The notes below the pieces were generated by a model. It was not told where the DNA came from. It saw only the letters and a program-made list of their open reading frames with translations, and ran no database searches. The translations under genes and the position numbers were made by a program. DNA of 64,000 nucleotides from Epichloe hybrida. Its lineage: Eukaryota > Ascomycota > Sordariomycetes > Hypocreales > Clavicipitaceae. Below are positions 1 through 9,012 of the stretch, in pieces (position 1 is the first letter of the stretch; every line of letters starts with the position of its first letter). Location: assembly GCA_019022495.1 (NCBI GenBank), contig JAFEKR010000036.1, positions 124,001 to 188,000 on the forward strand, in the 5' to 3' direction.

Positions 1-771
1 GGGGCCCGCTGGGGGCTGGCAATGGGCTAATTTATTCTCATATTTCCATCGTACATATTTCTCTTGAGGCTCACTGAACAGAAGCAACCGAGCATCTTTC
101 TCAAGGACTACTCTTGCCACCTCGGACATAGGACTTGAGCATTTTGAGCCAAAGTCGCAGGCGTTTAAACATGAGCCTAGCAGAAACTGGGCCATGGAGG
201 TATTGCTGCATTGCATTTTTTTTTTGAGAGATTTTCTTCTCTCTCCAAATCTCGAATGTTTTTGTTATTTTTTTTCCGTGTGGCGGCGTGGCTCACTCAG
301 AACATTTTGGGGAATGGAAAGTTGTCATTTTGATGTAGTTTATCGATGGGTACATGCCCCAAATAGCAAAAATGTTCTACTAAAACTCCACGCCATGCAA
401 AAAGTTGACACGACAACACAAGGTGACATGCACGGCAAGGTTGGGTATTCCACGAACGAATTGTCCTCGGTGGGGAAAGGGATGAAAACGAACAGGGCAA
501 TAGCGAGAAGAGCGTGGTGAACATGGCGCCCATCTCGCGATAGACGATGCTCGATTTTCCCCGCCGCCGTGCCCAATGGTGATGGATTGGTGTAAATGGC
601 TGATATGTAATGCGTACATTGTACATTGTACATACTTGACATGAGAGCCATGATGAACTGGACGGGACGGGACGTGGTGGGTTTTTTTGGTCAGGGAGCG
701 ACATGTTTTCCCTCGCTTGGTTCGGGCATCAATGTCTGACGCGCCGGATTCCAGGCGTCCCCCTCGTTCCT
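1..771. other. Intergenic, downstream of MET1-like gene
   Basis: No convincing gene was found here. The short open frames on both strands lack family features and look like chance. The segment lies beyond the stop codon of the minus-strand siroheme synthase gene and probably holds its 3' UTR, plus the flank of a gene outside the window. Short T-runs near 220-270 are the only low-complexity feature. Confidence 0.5.
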
Positions 772-2598
772 TCATGGTGGCGGGCTGCAGCTCGACGGGC
801 CAGGCGAGGGCAGGGCGTCTTGTTCGGCATCTGGCTCCGACAAGCCGGCGAAGCCTTCCTCTACGACCCATGCGCGGCGCGGGTCCCGGGCGAAGAGGAC
901 GTCGCATGCGCGGCCGACGACGAGCAAGCCGGGGGGCCGGCTTCCCTCGGCCTCGACCGCCTCTGCGACGTGGTGCAGCGTGGTGCGGATGACGCGCTGG
1001 TCGGGGCAGCTGGCGCGCTCGATGACGGCGCACGGCGTGTCCAGGGGGAAGAGGGCGCGCAGCTTGTCGGCCTCGGGCTGGGCTGCGTCGTCGTCGTCGT
1101 CGTCGTTGTCGGTGGATGGGGACATGTGGTGGTGGTGGTGGTGGTGGTGGTGGGCCGTCAGCTCGGCCACGAGGCCGGCGATGCGGTGCAGCGCCATGAG
1201 GAAGACGACTGTCTGGCTCGCCACGTAGGGCGGCGGGCTCGGCGGCCGGCCCTTCTTGCCGGTGCCGGTGCAGATGAGGACCTGGTCGGCCACGTCTCTC
1301 TGGGTGGCGGGGATGCCGGCGAAGAGGCCTGCGCTGAGGGCGCTGGTGACGCCCGGCAGGACGGAGACGCGGGAGCCCATGCCGCGGAGCTTGAAGAAGG
1401 AGACCTCCTCGCCGCCGCGGCCGTATATGTACGGGTCGCCCTGCTTCAGGCGCAGGACCGTCTTGCCGTCCTGCACGGCCTGCAGGGCGGCCTCGAGGAG
1501 CTCCTCCTGGGCCCTGTCGGCGTTGCCGGGGAACTTGCGGGCGATCTGGACGGGGGTCCGGCGGGGGACGAGATCGAGCACGCCCGAGGGCACGAGCTTG
1601 TCCGCGAGCACGAGGTCGGCCGCCTGCATGGACTTGAGGGTCGCCGAGGTGAGCAGGTCTGGGTGGCCGGGGCCGGAGCCGGCGAGGATGATCCTGCCGA
1701 GCCGTCTGGGGCCGGGGCCGGGACCGGGGCCGGGGTTGGGGCCAGGACTGGGGGGAGGGGAGCTGGGCCCCGGATACGCGGCCAGCAGCTTCTCGACGTC
1801 GTGGTCGGTGATGCCGGCGAGGCGCTTGAGCGGCCAGTACTCGCACATCTGGCCGAGCCATCGCATGCGGCGGCCGCGCAGGTCCTCGGCGGCGACGAGC
1901 CTGTTGAACAGGCTGCCCTGGTCGAGCGAGTCGTCTGCGTCTGCGTCTGCGTCGGCGGCCGCGGCGGATGAGGCGGCGAGGCATTCGTTGTCGTCCTCCT
2001 CCTGGATGCGCCTGCGGACCCGGCCGAGCTGCTCGCAGGCGGCGCCGAGGCCCCTCGGCAGCGACGAGGCCACCTCCCTGCGGATCCGCGCCGCGAGCTT
2101 GCACCCGCGGCCGTTTGTCGTGACGCCGATCTGCAGCGGGCCGTCGGCGTGGGCGGACAGCAGGGAGAAGGTGCAGAGGTGCGGCGCGTCGACGACGTTG
2201 ACGGGGATCCGGTTGGCCTTGCACAGGGCCGAGACGTGCGCGGCGAGGGCGTCACCGCCGCGCGGGCCCGAGGTGACGAAGACGGCGTCGACGACGCGCC
2301 CGACGGCCTCGCGACCGAGGGTGAAGAGGTCGGCGTCCTCAAAGGCCCTCTGCTTCCACGCCACGAGGCCGTCGGCGATCTTGGCCTGCAGGTGGTGGTG
2401 GAGGAGCCGGGTCGAGGTCGAGGTCGTTGGCGCGAGGAGGATCGGGTGGGCGCCCGCGGCGAGAGACTGCGTGCAGCGCGCCGAGGCGAGGGAGTTGGTG
2501 CCGATGATGAGGTGCGTGTGGGCGTGGGCGTTGATGCCGGCGAGCATGGCGTTGTGGGAGGTGGCCGTGGCCGTGGCCGTGGCCGAGGCCGAGGCCAT
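772..2598 (-). CDS. MET1: Siroheme synthase: Met8-like dehydrogenase/chelatase domain fused to uroporphyrinogen-III C-methyltransferase
   Basis: Single exon, 608 aa. It methylates uroporphyrinogen III to precorrin-2 on the way to siroheme, the cofactor of sulfite and nitrite reductase. The N-terminal third (about residues 28-250) has the siroheme-synthase dehydrogenase pattern, including VNVVDAPHLCTF and GPLQIGVTTNGRG. After a Gly/Pro-rich linker, the methyltransferase domain (about 297-600) has LAGSGPGHPDLLT and RLKQGDPYIYGRGGEE (near 382), both diagnostic of the SUMT/CobA family. The start was chosen at the methionine opening MASASATATA; an upstream in-frame methionine at 2793 would add 65 residues encoded by microsatellite and UTR-like sequence. 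Oddities: a nine-His run (about 482-490) and an Asp run (about 497-504) inside the methyltransferase domain, both encoded by triplet repeats. Fungal MET1 proteins often have this fused layout; whether the N-terminal domain is catalytic cannot be read from sequence. Confidence 0.93.
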   Translation of the reverse strand: MASASATATATATSHNAMLAGINAHAHTHLIIGTNSLASARCTQSLAAGAHPILLAPTTSTSTRLLHHHLQAKIADGLVAWKQRAFEDADLFTLGREAVGRVVDAVFVTSGPRGGDALAAHVSALCKANRIPVNVVDAPHLCTFSLLSAHADGPLQIGVTTNGRGCKLAARIRREVASSLPRGLGAACEQLGRVRRRIQEEDDNECLAASSAAAADADADADDSLDQGSLFNRLVAAEDLRGRRMRWLGQMCEYWPLKRLAGITDHDVEKLLAAYPGPSSPPPSPGPNPGPGPGPGPRRLGRIILAGSGPGHPDLLTSATLKSMQAADLVLADKLVPSGVLDLVPRRTPVQIARKFPGNADRAQEELLEAALQAVQDGKTVLRLKQGDPYIYGRGGEEVSFFKLRGMGSRVSVLPGVTSALSAGLFAGIPATQRDVADQVLICTGTGKKGRPPSPPPYVASQTVVFLMALHRIAGLVAELTAHHHHHHHHHMSPSTDNDDDDDDAAQPEADKLRALFPLDTPCAVIERASCPDQRVIRTTLHHVAEAVEAEGSRPPGLLVVGRACDVLFARDPRRAWVVEEGFAGLSEPDAEQDALPSPGPSSCSPPP

Positions 2599-3377
2599 GG
2601 TTTGAACTTGACGGACTGACTGACTGACTGACTGACTGACGGGCTTGCTTCGTATTGTTGTTTTACTTGGTTGTTTGAAGCAGCGAGTTCGAGATGCAGC
2701 TGATGGAAAGAGAAGAGACAGATAGATATGCCTGGGCATCAAATCATTTTCGTCGACCAAAGCCGGCCGACGACCCGAGCACGCCATTGACAATTCCCAT
2801 GCTTTGCACCACTAGTCCGTAGTTGACGCCATCCAATGGGTCCCGGAAAGCTGGGACACTCACCCGTCGGAACCAATCACCCTGCGTGGATTTGTCGAGA
2901 GAATGCGACTTTTTTTTTTTTTTTTTTTTTTTCTTATCGCTCGGGTCGTCGCACACACTTTGATCTCGCGCCGTCTCTGCTGCTTCCTGCTTATCTTATC
3001 TCGGCACGCCTTCTTATCCCAATCTACCCACTTGCCCCACCTGCCCCACCTGCCTGACCCGTTGTTGCTGTATCAAGTGCATCTCCGCGGCTTGCTGTTC
3101 CAGGATCAGTTGCGGAAATGCACTGGAATCTGGGGCGACTTTGTCCTGGGAGCATACGCACAAGTCCGCGACGAGACAATGTCGGACCATAATATTGATA
3201 TTGTTTTCGTGAATTCTGCATGGTTCGATGACAATCGCCCGATAACGTGGCTGGCTGGCTGTACCCGAGGTATCTGCCAGGGTACAAGGGTGACGACGCT
3301 CTGTGCTTTCATGGTACAGTACAGCCGATGCATCCCGTGTTGTTGTGTACAGTGTAGTGTTCCAAAGCTGGTCGCCG
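2599..3377. promoter_or_regulatory. Promoter/5' UTR region of the MET1-like gene
   Basis: This is a 779-bp gap between the start of the siroheme gene and the stop of the RSM22-like gene, both on the minus strand. It contains a GACT tetranucleotide microsatellite (2614-2640) just upstream of the ATG and a long T tract (about 2910-2932). No gene is supported: the open frames across it show no family signal and run through the homopolymer. Confidence 0.5.
2614..2640. repeat. (GACT)n tetranucleotide microsatellite
   Basis: About seven uninterrupted copies of GACT lie 16 bp upstream of the MET1-like start codon, so in the probable 5' leader of its transcript. Such tracts vary in length between strains. 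Confidence 0.9.
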
Positions 3378-5870
3378 TCATATTTGCGACACTGGCGTCG
3401 AGACTGTCTGTCCCTCTTTTCCAAGCCTCCCTTCCAGCTCTTGCAACTCCGCTTCTGCCTCTTCGTCTAATTCTTCGTCCAGAGCAGCTTCCTCCTCGGC
3501 TTCAGCGTCGAACAGCTCCTTCATGAGGTCTCGCCGCTTGGCAGCCTTGCTCTTTGGTCTCCTGTCCCGGGGAGCATTCTTCTCGTTTGCCGAAAGCCGT
3601 CCCTCGTCCATCGATAACTCGACCTTGCGGGCCTTCTTTCCGTCAGCTGCGGCGGCTCGCCTTCCACCGTCGTCTGGTCCGTTGCCGGCTCGGACGTTTC
3701 GCAAAACTCTCGTCTTTGCCCCCATCGCCCACAGGTCTCCCCACCGCGATTTTCTGGCGTCGTGGTATGCCAGCCTGCTGAGGCTCTTGGGCACGGTCCA
3801 GCGCTCGATTTTGCCTTCAGGGGTACACAAATCCAGCGTTACGTGGCCCTTGCGCTTGAGCGGTGGAAGAACCAGTCGTGGAAGTGTTTGCATGTCGGGA
3901 GCTAGCTCAGAATGCTCGAATCCTTGAAACGCCTTCTCTGTGGCATCTTTGCCGGTCGTGTTGCTGCTCTTGGGTACTCCTCTGCGAAATGCTACGTAGC
4001 TGAATTCCACTTCGCCCTGGTTGTTGTTGGCTTGTTTTCCAAGCATCTGAGCGTAGAATTGCGGCCGCACGAAGCGTTGACTGAAATGACAATAGTCTTT
4101 TCGTCCCCTACTCTTGCCAGCTTCCTTGTACATTGGGCATGCACCGTGATTGGAACAGGGCGCAATGATGTGACCTTGCTCCAGTTCCTTATGGTATGCT
4201 GGGTTGAATTCCTCGGGCCTCACCTGGGCCTCCCCTGCCTGCGGCAGGAGAAACTGATTCAGAATGCTATCTCGAACATGTGCAACAGCCTCGAAGCCTC
4301 GTGGATGAGCCTTCTCAATGACGATTAGAACTCCGCCGTCTTTGTTCAATAGGCTCCAAAGGTTGTTGAGAACGGCCTGCCTGTAATGGTCTTGCTTCTC
4401 CTTGAGAAATAAGTGAGACGCAATAATGAGATCGAAGCTCTTTCGAGTCTGCGGCTTCGAGCCAGCATCAAGATGCTCACCCTGCATCTTTCCCGAATGC
4501 TCGTAATCAGGTAGTCGAGGGAGAAACGTCGTGTCGTGTAGAAAGTTCTTGAGCCGATGTCTCAATCGGTCTGAAGCGGCGATCACGGTCTTCTTCCCTG
4601 TTGGTTGCGGCCCTCTTACCTCCCCCTTCTCCTCGAGCAAGTCCCATTCGGCCTTGGCAATCTGCTCCCAGGCGACTAGGCCAGCGCCTCCGGCACCGGC
4701 ATCCAATACACTCAAACCGCCGTCTCGGCCTTGTTTCAGTCGCGATTGTATCCAATCGCTGCCGACTCGTTTTCGCACCTCGCTCATTATTGATACAATG
4801 GACGCATATGCAGGAGGCAAGTAGCTCGCCAAGAACGCATCTGCTTCAATTTCTGTCATGTGTCGCTGGTCAGGTGGAAGTCCAACGCCACCCATTCTAC
4901 CGTTCTTCATCCCCTCTGGTGTCGATGGCGATGTCGGTAGGCCGCGTCCACCAAATGCTGTTTCGGCTGCTTCTTTGACATGTTTGACATGCGTTCGCTC
5001 GAGAAGGTCTCGAATTGGAGAAATAAACTCCTCCCGGGGCAATGAGATCTCCACGGGACTTCCATGAAATCTTCCGGCTAATGTGTAGCGGTGAAATCTT
5101 CGCGTCTCCCCTGTTTCTCTTTCTCCGATCACTTCAATTTCCTCGGGAGGCCAATATGGTGGCTGCTCCGCTTCCATCTGCTCTTCCTCATCTATCGCCA
5201 CCTCGTCCTCTACTCTGTTGGCTGTCTTCTGTGCAGCTTCAAAATCCTGAACCAGTCGTTGAAGAGCTTCATGCTCTCTCCGGCTTCTTGCCACCATGTC
5301 GACATAGCCAGGGGCTTTTTCGACAAGTCCGGGACCATTTTTTTCAATCGACTTTGCGATGTCTTGCGCAAGATCCGACTCTTCTGGTTGCTTCTCAACT
5401 TTATAAACCACTTCCTCAAACTCTCCACTCTCCAACTCTCGTAACAAGGTACCCTCATCGCCCGATCGGGGAATACCAGGGCCCATGTCAGCATGCGTGG
5501 GAATGCCCACATCTTCTGGTTCGGTTTCTCGCAATGGCAGTCCGTATAATCGTTCATAGAGAGCGTACTCCTGCTCGTTGAGATAGCCCCTGGGCAATGT
5601 ATCTCGGAATCGTTGTTTCGTCTCACGCACAACCTTTTCGATGTCTCCCGAAGAGTCTTCCTGGTCTTCGATCGAGGAACTGTGTCGCAGAGATCTAGAA
5701 GACGATATATTGCGTCTGTCGAGAGTGCCATCCGCTATTCTGCCATCGGTCCAGATCGAAGGTTGACTCGAGATGGCAGAATGTGCTCTAGCAGGGTGTC
5801 GATTTAATAATTGTCTGGGGCGCAAGGCACCCCTCGCACAGGCATTTCGAATGCCTCTAAATGACAGCAT
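3378..5870 (-). CDS. RSM22: Rsm22/METTL17-family mitochondrial small-ribosomal-subunit methyltransferase-like protein
   Basis: Uninterrupted frame of 830 aa. The basic, acid-poor N-terminus (MLSFRGIRNACARGALRPRQ) looks like a mitochondrial presequence. A Rossmann S-adenosylmethionine-binding motif, VLDAGAGGAGLVAW, lies near residue 390. The family's Cys signature follows: CSNHGACPMY near 570 and KDYCHFSQRF near 592. In METTL17 these cysteines are reported to bind an Fe-S cluster. The C-terminus is a Lys/Arg-rich stretch and then a long Glu/Asp/Ala-rich tail, probably an extension. The family assists assembly of the small mitochondrial ribosomal subunit. The start is the first ATG of the frame, and the presequence-like N-terminus supports it. 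No intron is needed. It is transcribed in the same direction as the thioredoxin gene upstream of it. Confidence 0.92.
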   Translation of the reverse strand: MLSFRGIRNACARGALRPRQLLNRHPARAHSAISSQPSIWTDGRIADGTLDRRNISSSRSLRHSSSIEDQEDSSGDIEKVVRETKQRFRDTLPRGYLNEQEYALYERLYGLPLRETEPEDVGIPTHADMGPGIPRSGDEGTLLRELESGEFEEVVYKVEKQPEESDLAQDIAKSIEKNGPGLVEKAPGYVDMVARSRREHEALQRLVQDFEAAQKTANRVEDEVAIDEEEQMEAEQPPYWPPEEIEVIGERETGETRRFHRYTLAGRFHGSPVEISLPREEFISPIRDLLERTHVKHVKEAAETAFGGRGLPTSPSTPEGMKNGRMGGVGLPPDQRHMTEIEADAFLASYLPPAYASIVSIMSEVRKRVGSDWIQSRLKQGRDGGLSVLDAGAGGAGLVAWEQIAKAEWDLLEEKGEVRGPQPTGKKTVIAASDRLRHRLKNFLHDTTFLPRLPDYEHSGKMQGEHLDAGSKPQTRKSFDLIIASHLFLKEKQDHYRQAVLNNLWSLLNKDGGVLIVIEKAHPRGFEAVAHVRDSILNQFLLPQAGEAQVRPEEFNPAYHKELEQGHIIAPCSNHGACPMYKEAGKSRGRKDYCHFSQRFVRPQFYAQMLGKQANNNQGEVEFSYVAFRRGVPKSSNTTGKDATEKAFQGFEHSELAPDMQTLPRLVLPPLKRKGHVTLDLCTPEGKIERWTVPKSLSRLAYHDARKSRWGDLWAMGAKTRVLRNVRAGNGPDDGGRRAAAADGKKARKVELSMDEGRLSANEKNAPRDRRPKSKAAKRRDLMKELFDAEAEEEAALDEELDEEAEAELQELEGRLGKEGQTVSTPVSQI

Positions 5871-6313
5871 TTTACAGCATATTCTACAGCTAAAAAATTC
5901 GCAGAGGGTGCGAGCACGCGAGGAAGGAATTGACCTTGACCTGATGGAGCTTTTCTGTCACGTCATCACGTGATGGCGAATCTTGGTAATGTGGTGGCCA
6001 TGATTGGTGGTAACAAGTGCGACAACGTTCTAATTGATGGATAGATATCGAACGACCAGGGAAAGAGGATAGATTTATCAAGTATCACCAAGATCTTTAC
6101 GTATTGAGGAATATATGGAAGCTTGTCAGGACTCAGAACAACGGATAGAGATAAAGACCCTGCGTTCCTCTCCATCAACTTTTAACGATGCAAACTTGGA
6201 ATTCAGCCTTTCAGAGGCCACTACGTAAACCTGGCAGAAAAAAATAGAAGAAAGACATCCGGCATGAACGCTATAAAAGTACACAAGAAAGAAGCCGAGC
6301 TTCGCGTAGTCGT
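5871..6313. promoter_or_regulatory. RSM22 promoter / thioredoxin 3' flank
   Basis: This is a 443-bp gap between two minus-strand genes. It contains the perfect 12-bp palindrome CATCACGTGATG at 5964-5975, about 95 bp upstream of the RSM22 start. This is an E-box (CACGTG) with flanks like those bound by fungal bHLH factors. No gene is supported here. Confidence 0.5.
5964..5975. promoter_or_regulatory. CACGTG palindrome in RSM22 promoter
   Basis: The perfect palindrome CATCACGTGATG sits about 95 bp upstream of the RSM22 ATG. Its CACGTG core is the classical bHLH (Cbf1/USF-type) site. A regulatory role is inferred from position and symmetry only. Confidence 0.4.
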
Positions 6314-7143
6314 TCATAGATCAGCCAACGTCTTGAACGCAGCTCTCTGTTGCGGACGAGTCGAACTACCCGAGGGCTTTGCACCAGACCCTGACCCAGA
6401 CCCTGACCCCAATCCAGAGGCCGAGTTTGACGCGCGCGGAGCTGTCGATTGTCTTTGCTGTGCATTGCGAATGTTGAAACGAGACTGTTCGGCAGCCTTC
6501 TGCCCATCGAACTGTGAAGCGGTCGCTTGTTAGCAAACTCAACTTTCTCTTATTTGTAAGTCGTCTCTGCATTGTCACGTACCGAGAAGAACGACACCAA
6601 GTATAATCCAACAAACGAAACCAGGAGGCTCAGTAGATTGCCGAGCTGGAAACCCGATCCAAGTCTGGGGCCACGAGCCGCCGCCTCGCCACCCAGCGTA
6701 CGCCCAGGGGTCTTGAATACAGCCTCCGGTGTTTTGCCCGCTCCAGCAAGCTGGACAGCTTTCGCAACAGCTTGAGAGAGGCCCGTCGGATCCGCGCCTT
6801 GGATAGTTTGGATGCACGACCCATTCTGGAAGATCTTGAATGTCGGCATGGCAGAAACGCGATTCTGCTGCGCTACTTCGGGCTGCGAGTCAACATTGAC
6901 TTTGACAAACGCGACCTTTTTCGGTGAGGAATGCTGACTAGCAAGGCGTTGGAATATAGGGGCGATCTGTTTACAAGGGCCGCACCAGTCGGCGTAGACT
7001 GATGATCATGAGTTAGCGGACAAACCACTGCGTGCTTCATAGTACAACGGAGAGTTGTACACACAGTCGGCGACGACAACCGTGGTGCCTGAAAGCAGAG
7101 ACTGCCACTCTGACGGCGACTTGATCTCTATGGGGCCACTCAT
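6314..7143 (-). CDS. Thioredoxin with C-terminal transmembrane segment (3 exons)
   Basis: Exons at 7143-7065, 6998-6583 and 6511-6314; 230 aa. Intron 1 (7064-6999, 66 nt) has a GCTAAC branch site and rejoins the codon for Phe27, restoring the active site: the spliced protein reads VVVADF then YADWCGPCK, with Cys32 and Cys35 as the redox pair. The cis-proline motif AMPTFKIF follows. Intron 2 (6582-6512, 71 nt) also has TTTGCTAAC before its AG. Unlike a classical 105-aa thioredoxin, the protein continues to a hydrophobic segment at about 145-164 (NLLSLLVSFVGLYLVSFF), then a polar tail with Gly-Ser repeats ending FKTLADL. This suggests a membrane-anchored thioredoxin with its redox domain on one face of an organelle membrane; which membrane cannot be told. 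It diverges from the SPOUT gene across a 288-bp promoter. Confidence 0.88.
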
Positions 7144-7431
7144 TCTGAATGTGAAATTGCCTCGTAAATATTGTACGCTTGCTGAAATGCGATGCATGGG
7201 ACTGCAAGTGGACAACGTGAAGCTATTCATTCGCAGGCTAATATCGGACCAACCCGTGAGGTGGCGTGTTTCCGGTTCGGAAGGCGGTGACCCAGGTGGG
7301 TTGCCATTCTGCCGGACGTATTTCACTTTTTGCAACCAACTTTTCGAGACGGCCAACCGGAAGGCTTCTCACCGACCCCGTTGCACTCACTTTGACAGAT
7401 TTCAACGTGTAAAAGAGCAATCCCGGCTACA
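7144..7431. promoter_or_regulatory. Shared divergent promoter, thioredoxin / SPOUT methyltransferase
   Basis: These 288 bp separate two start codons on opposite strands, so the gap must hold both promoters and both 5' leaders. No TATA box or other clear element was recognised. Confidence 0.6.
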
Positions 7432-8607
7432 ATGTCTTTTCATGAGCGTAAAAACAAGGTAGACTCCCTGTACCCGCCTTTTGAACTGATCAGAAAAACC
7501 GACATTGTGAATAGAAGCGAAAAACCGCCCACAATGGCCAGCAGGACAGAACCTCGTTCAAGCCGTCTGCGACATTCACACCGTTGGCAGGCGGGAGAGA
7601 TTGGACAGTGTCGGTGGCTATACCGAGCAGTATTCTCACAAAGTAAGCTTCCCCACAGAGCCTCTCCCACAGATGATCCATCATCCCCTCATCAAATGAA
7701 GATCTTGACCCATGCTGACATGCAGACACCCAGCCTGGCCACAGCAGACCAGAGAATGACGGCCCCAGGCCGGATTGCGCGCGCCCTCGCCGTCTTCTCC
7801 GTCGATGAAGTCGTCGTCTTTGACGACTCGCCGCCCTCTTCCCGGCCTCGACAGACAGACACTGCTGGCTACACGGGCGACATCGATCCGTGCCACTTCC
7901 TCACTCACATACTCTCGTTCCTCGAAGCCCCGCCGTTTATGCGCAAAACCCTCTTCCCGCTGCACCCGAACCTGCGCATGACGGCACTGCTCCCCAGCCT
8001 AGACATGCCGCATCACCCCAACCCGAAGGAGTGGACCGCATACCGCGAGGGCGTGACCGTCGCAGGCAAGACGAGCACCGGCAAGGGTACACTCGTCGAA
8101 GTTGGTCTGGACGAGCCCGTGGAGATCGAAGAGGACATCCCGCCCAAGACCAGAGTCACGCTGCTCTTCCCCGAGGACCAGTCCCAGTACCCCGAGTGCG
8201 TTGATCCGCAGGCCCCCAGAACGGAAGGCGGCTACTACTGGGGCTATACCGTCCGCAAGTGCGGCTCCCTATCGACCGTCTTCACGGAGAGTCCATACGA
8301 GAATGGCTACGACATGAGCATCGGCACGTCCGAGAGAGGGACACCTATTCACAAGGCGTTTCCTCCATCAAAGCCTGCCAAGTTCAAGCACATGCTCATA
8401 GTCTTTGGTGGCCCCCGGGGACTGGAATTCGCGTCCATGAATGATGACGAACTGGCCAAGATGGATGTTCAGGGCTCAAAAACCAAGGAGCTTTTCGACC
8501 ACTGGGTCAACGTGCTGCCGAACCAGGGCAGCAGGACGATTAGAACAGATGAGGCCATGTTCATTGCACTTACTGCGCTGAGAGGACTATGGGGGGACTC
8601 CAGTTGA
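7432..8607 (+). CDS. SPOUT-superfamily RNA methyltransferase (SPOUT1/C9orf114-like, 3 exons)
   Basis: Exons at 7432-7458, 7515-7642 and 7734-8607; 342 aa. Intron 1 (7459-7514) and intron 2 (7643-7733, branch CTGAC) are needed to read the conserved core. Exon 2 supplies KPSATFTPLAGGRDWTVSVA and IPSSILT, and exon 3 continues GRIARALAVFSVDEVVVFDD. The short first exon gives the basic N-terminus MSFHERKNK. The C-terminal part has the family's knotted cofactor region: HMLIVFGGPRGLE (about 271) and LPNQGSRTIRTDEAMFIALT (about 313-332). The middle segment with GKTSTGKGTLVEVG resembles the inserted OB-like domain. The two introns total 147 nt, so an unspliced reading also stays open (391 aa), but its second segment is in the wrong frame. 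Relatives are yeast YGR283C/YMR310C and human SPOUT1; the RNA substrate is not evident. Confidence 0.88.
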   Translation: MSFHERKNKVDSLYPPFELIRKTDIVNRSEKPPTMASRTEPRSSRLRHSHRWQAGEIGQCRWLYRAVFSQSKLPHRASPTDDPSSPHQMKILTHADMQTPSLATADQRMTAPGRIARALAVFSVDEVVVFDDSPPSSRPRQTDTAGYTGDIDPCHFLTHILSFLEAPPFMRKTLFPLHPNLRMTALLPSLDMPHHPNPKEWTAYREGVTVAGKTSTGKGTLVEVGLDEPVEIEEDIPPKTRVTLLFPEDQSQYPECVDPQAPRTEGGYYWGYTVRKCGSLSTVFTESPYENGYDMSIGTSERGTPIHKAFPPSKPAKFKHMLIVFGGPRGLEFASMNDDELAKMDVQGSKTKELFDHWVNVLPNQGSRTIRTDEAMFIALTALRGLWGDSS

Positions 8608-9012
8608 GGTCTTTGGGGGAGGGGGGCAGCGGATGATCAGGTACTTGCGATACCCACTGATGAAGAAAAGAAATGATTCAAATTATAAATTACCGTGGTC
8701 TCAAAGGTTGTGAAATATGTTCAAGAAAGATTTGCGATGGTGATTATTCAACGTTGTCGTAAGGGCACCCCGCACGGATGTTGCTTGATATTATGAGCAT
8801 CTCAACTCGATCTTTAGTGCATTCATCTATGGTCTCCCGCCACGTAGGAGTTGTGCCGCTGTTGAAGAAACCACCTTTACCGTTGAACCGACCCAGACGC
8901 CATTTATGCCCAAGTAACACTCTACCCTGGAAAACCGTCTAAATACCATGTCCTTTACAGACTCCCTCGCGAGAGAAGAAAAAAAAAAGAAAGGTATGTG
9001 ATACGACATGGC
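8608..9012. other. Convergent intergenic region
   Basis: These 405 bp lie between two convergent genes, so they hold two 3' UTRs. Nothing else is recognisable; a short A-rich run lies near 8980-8993. Confidence 0.5.

Noticed and set aside
380..2224. 614-codon minus frame and 422- and 449-codon plus frames over the MET1-like gene
   Set aside because: Arg/Pro/Gly-rich products typical of the other frames of a GC-rich gene; the 772-2598 frame carries two recognisable enzyme domains.
2903..3526. 207-codon plus frame starting in a T tract
   Set aside because: Begins with a poly-Phe run from the homopolymer, overlaps the RSM22 end, and shows no family signal.
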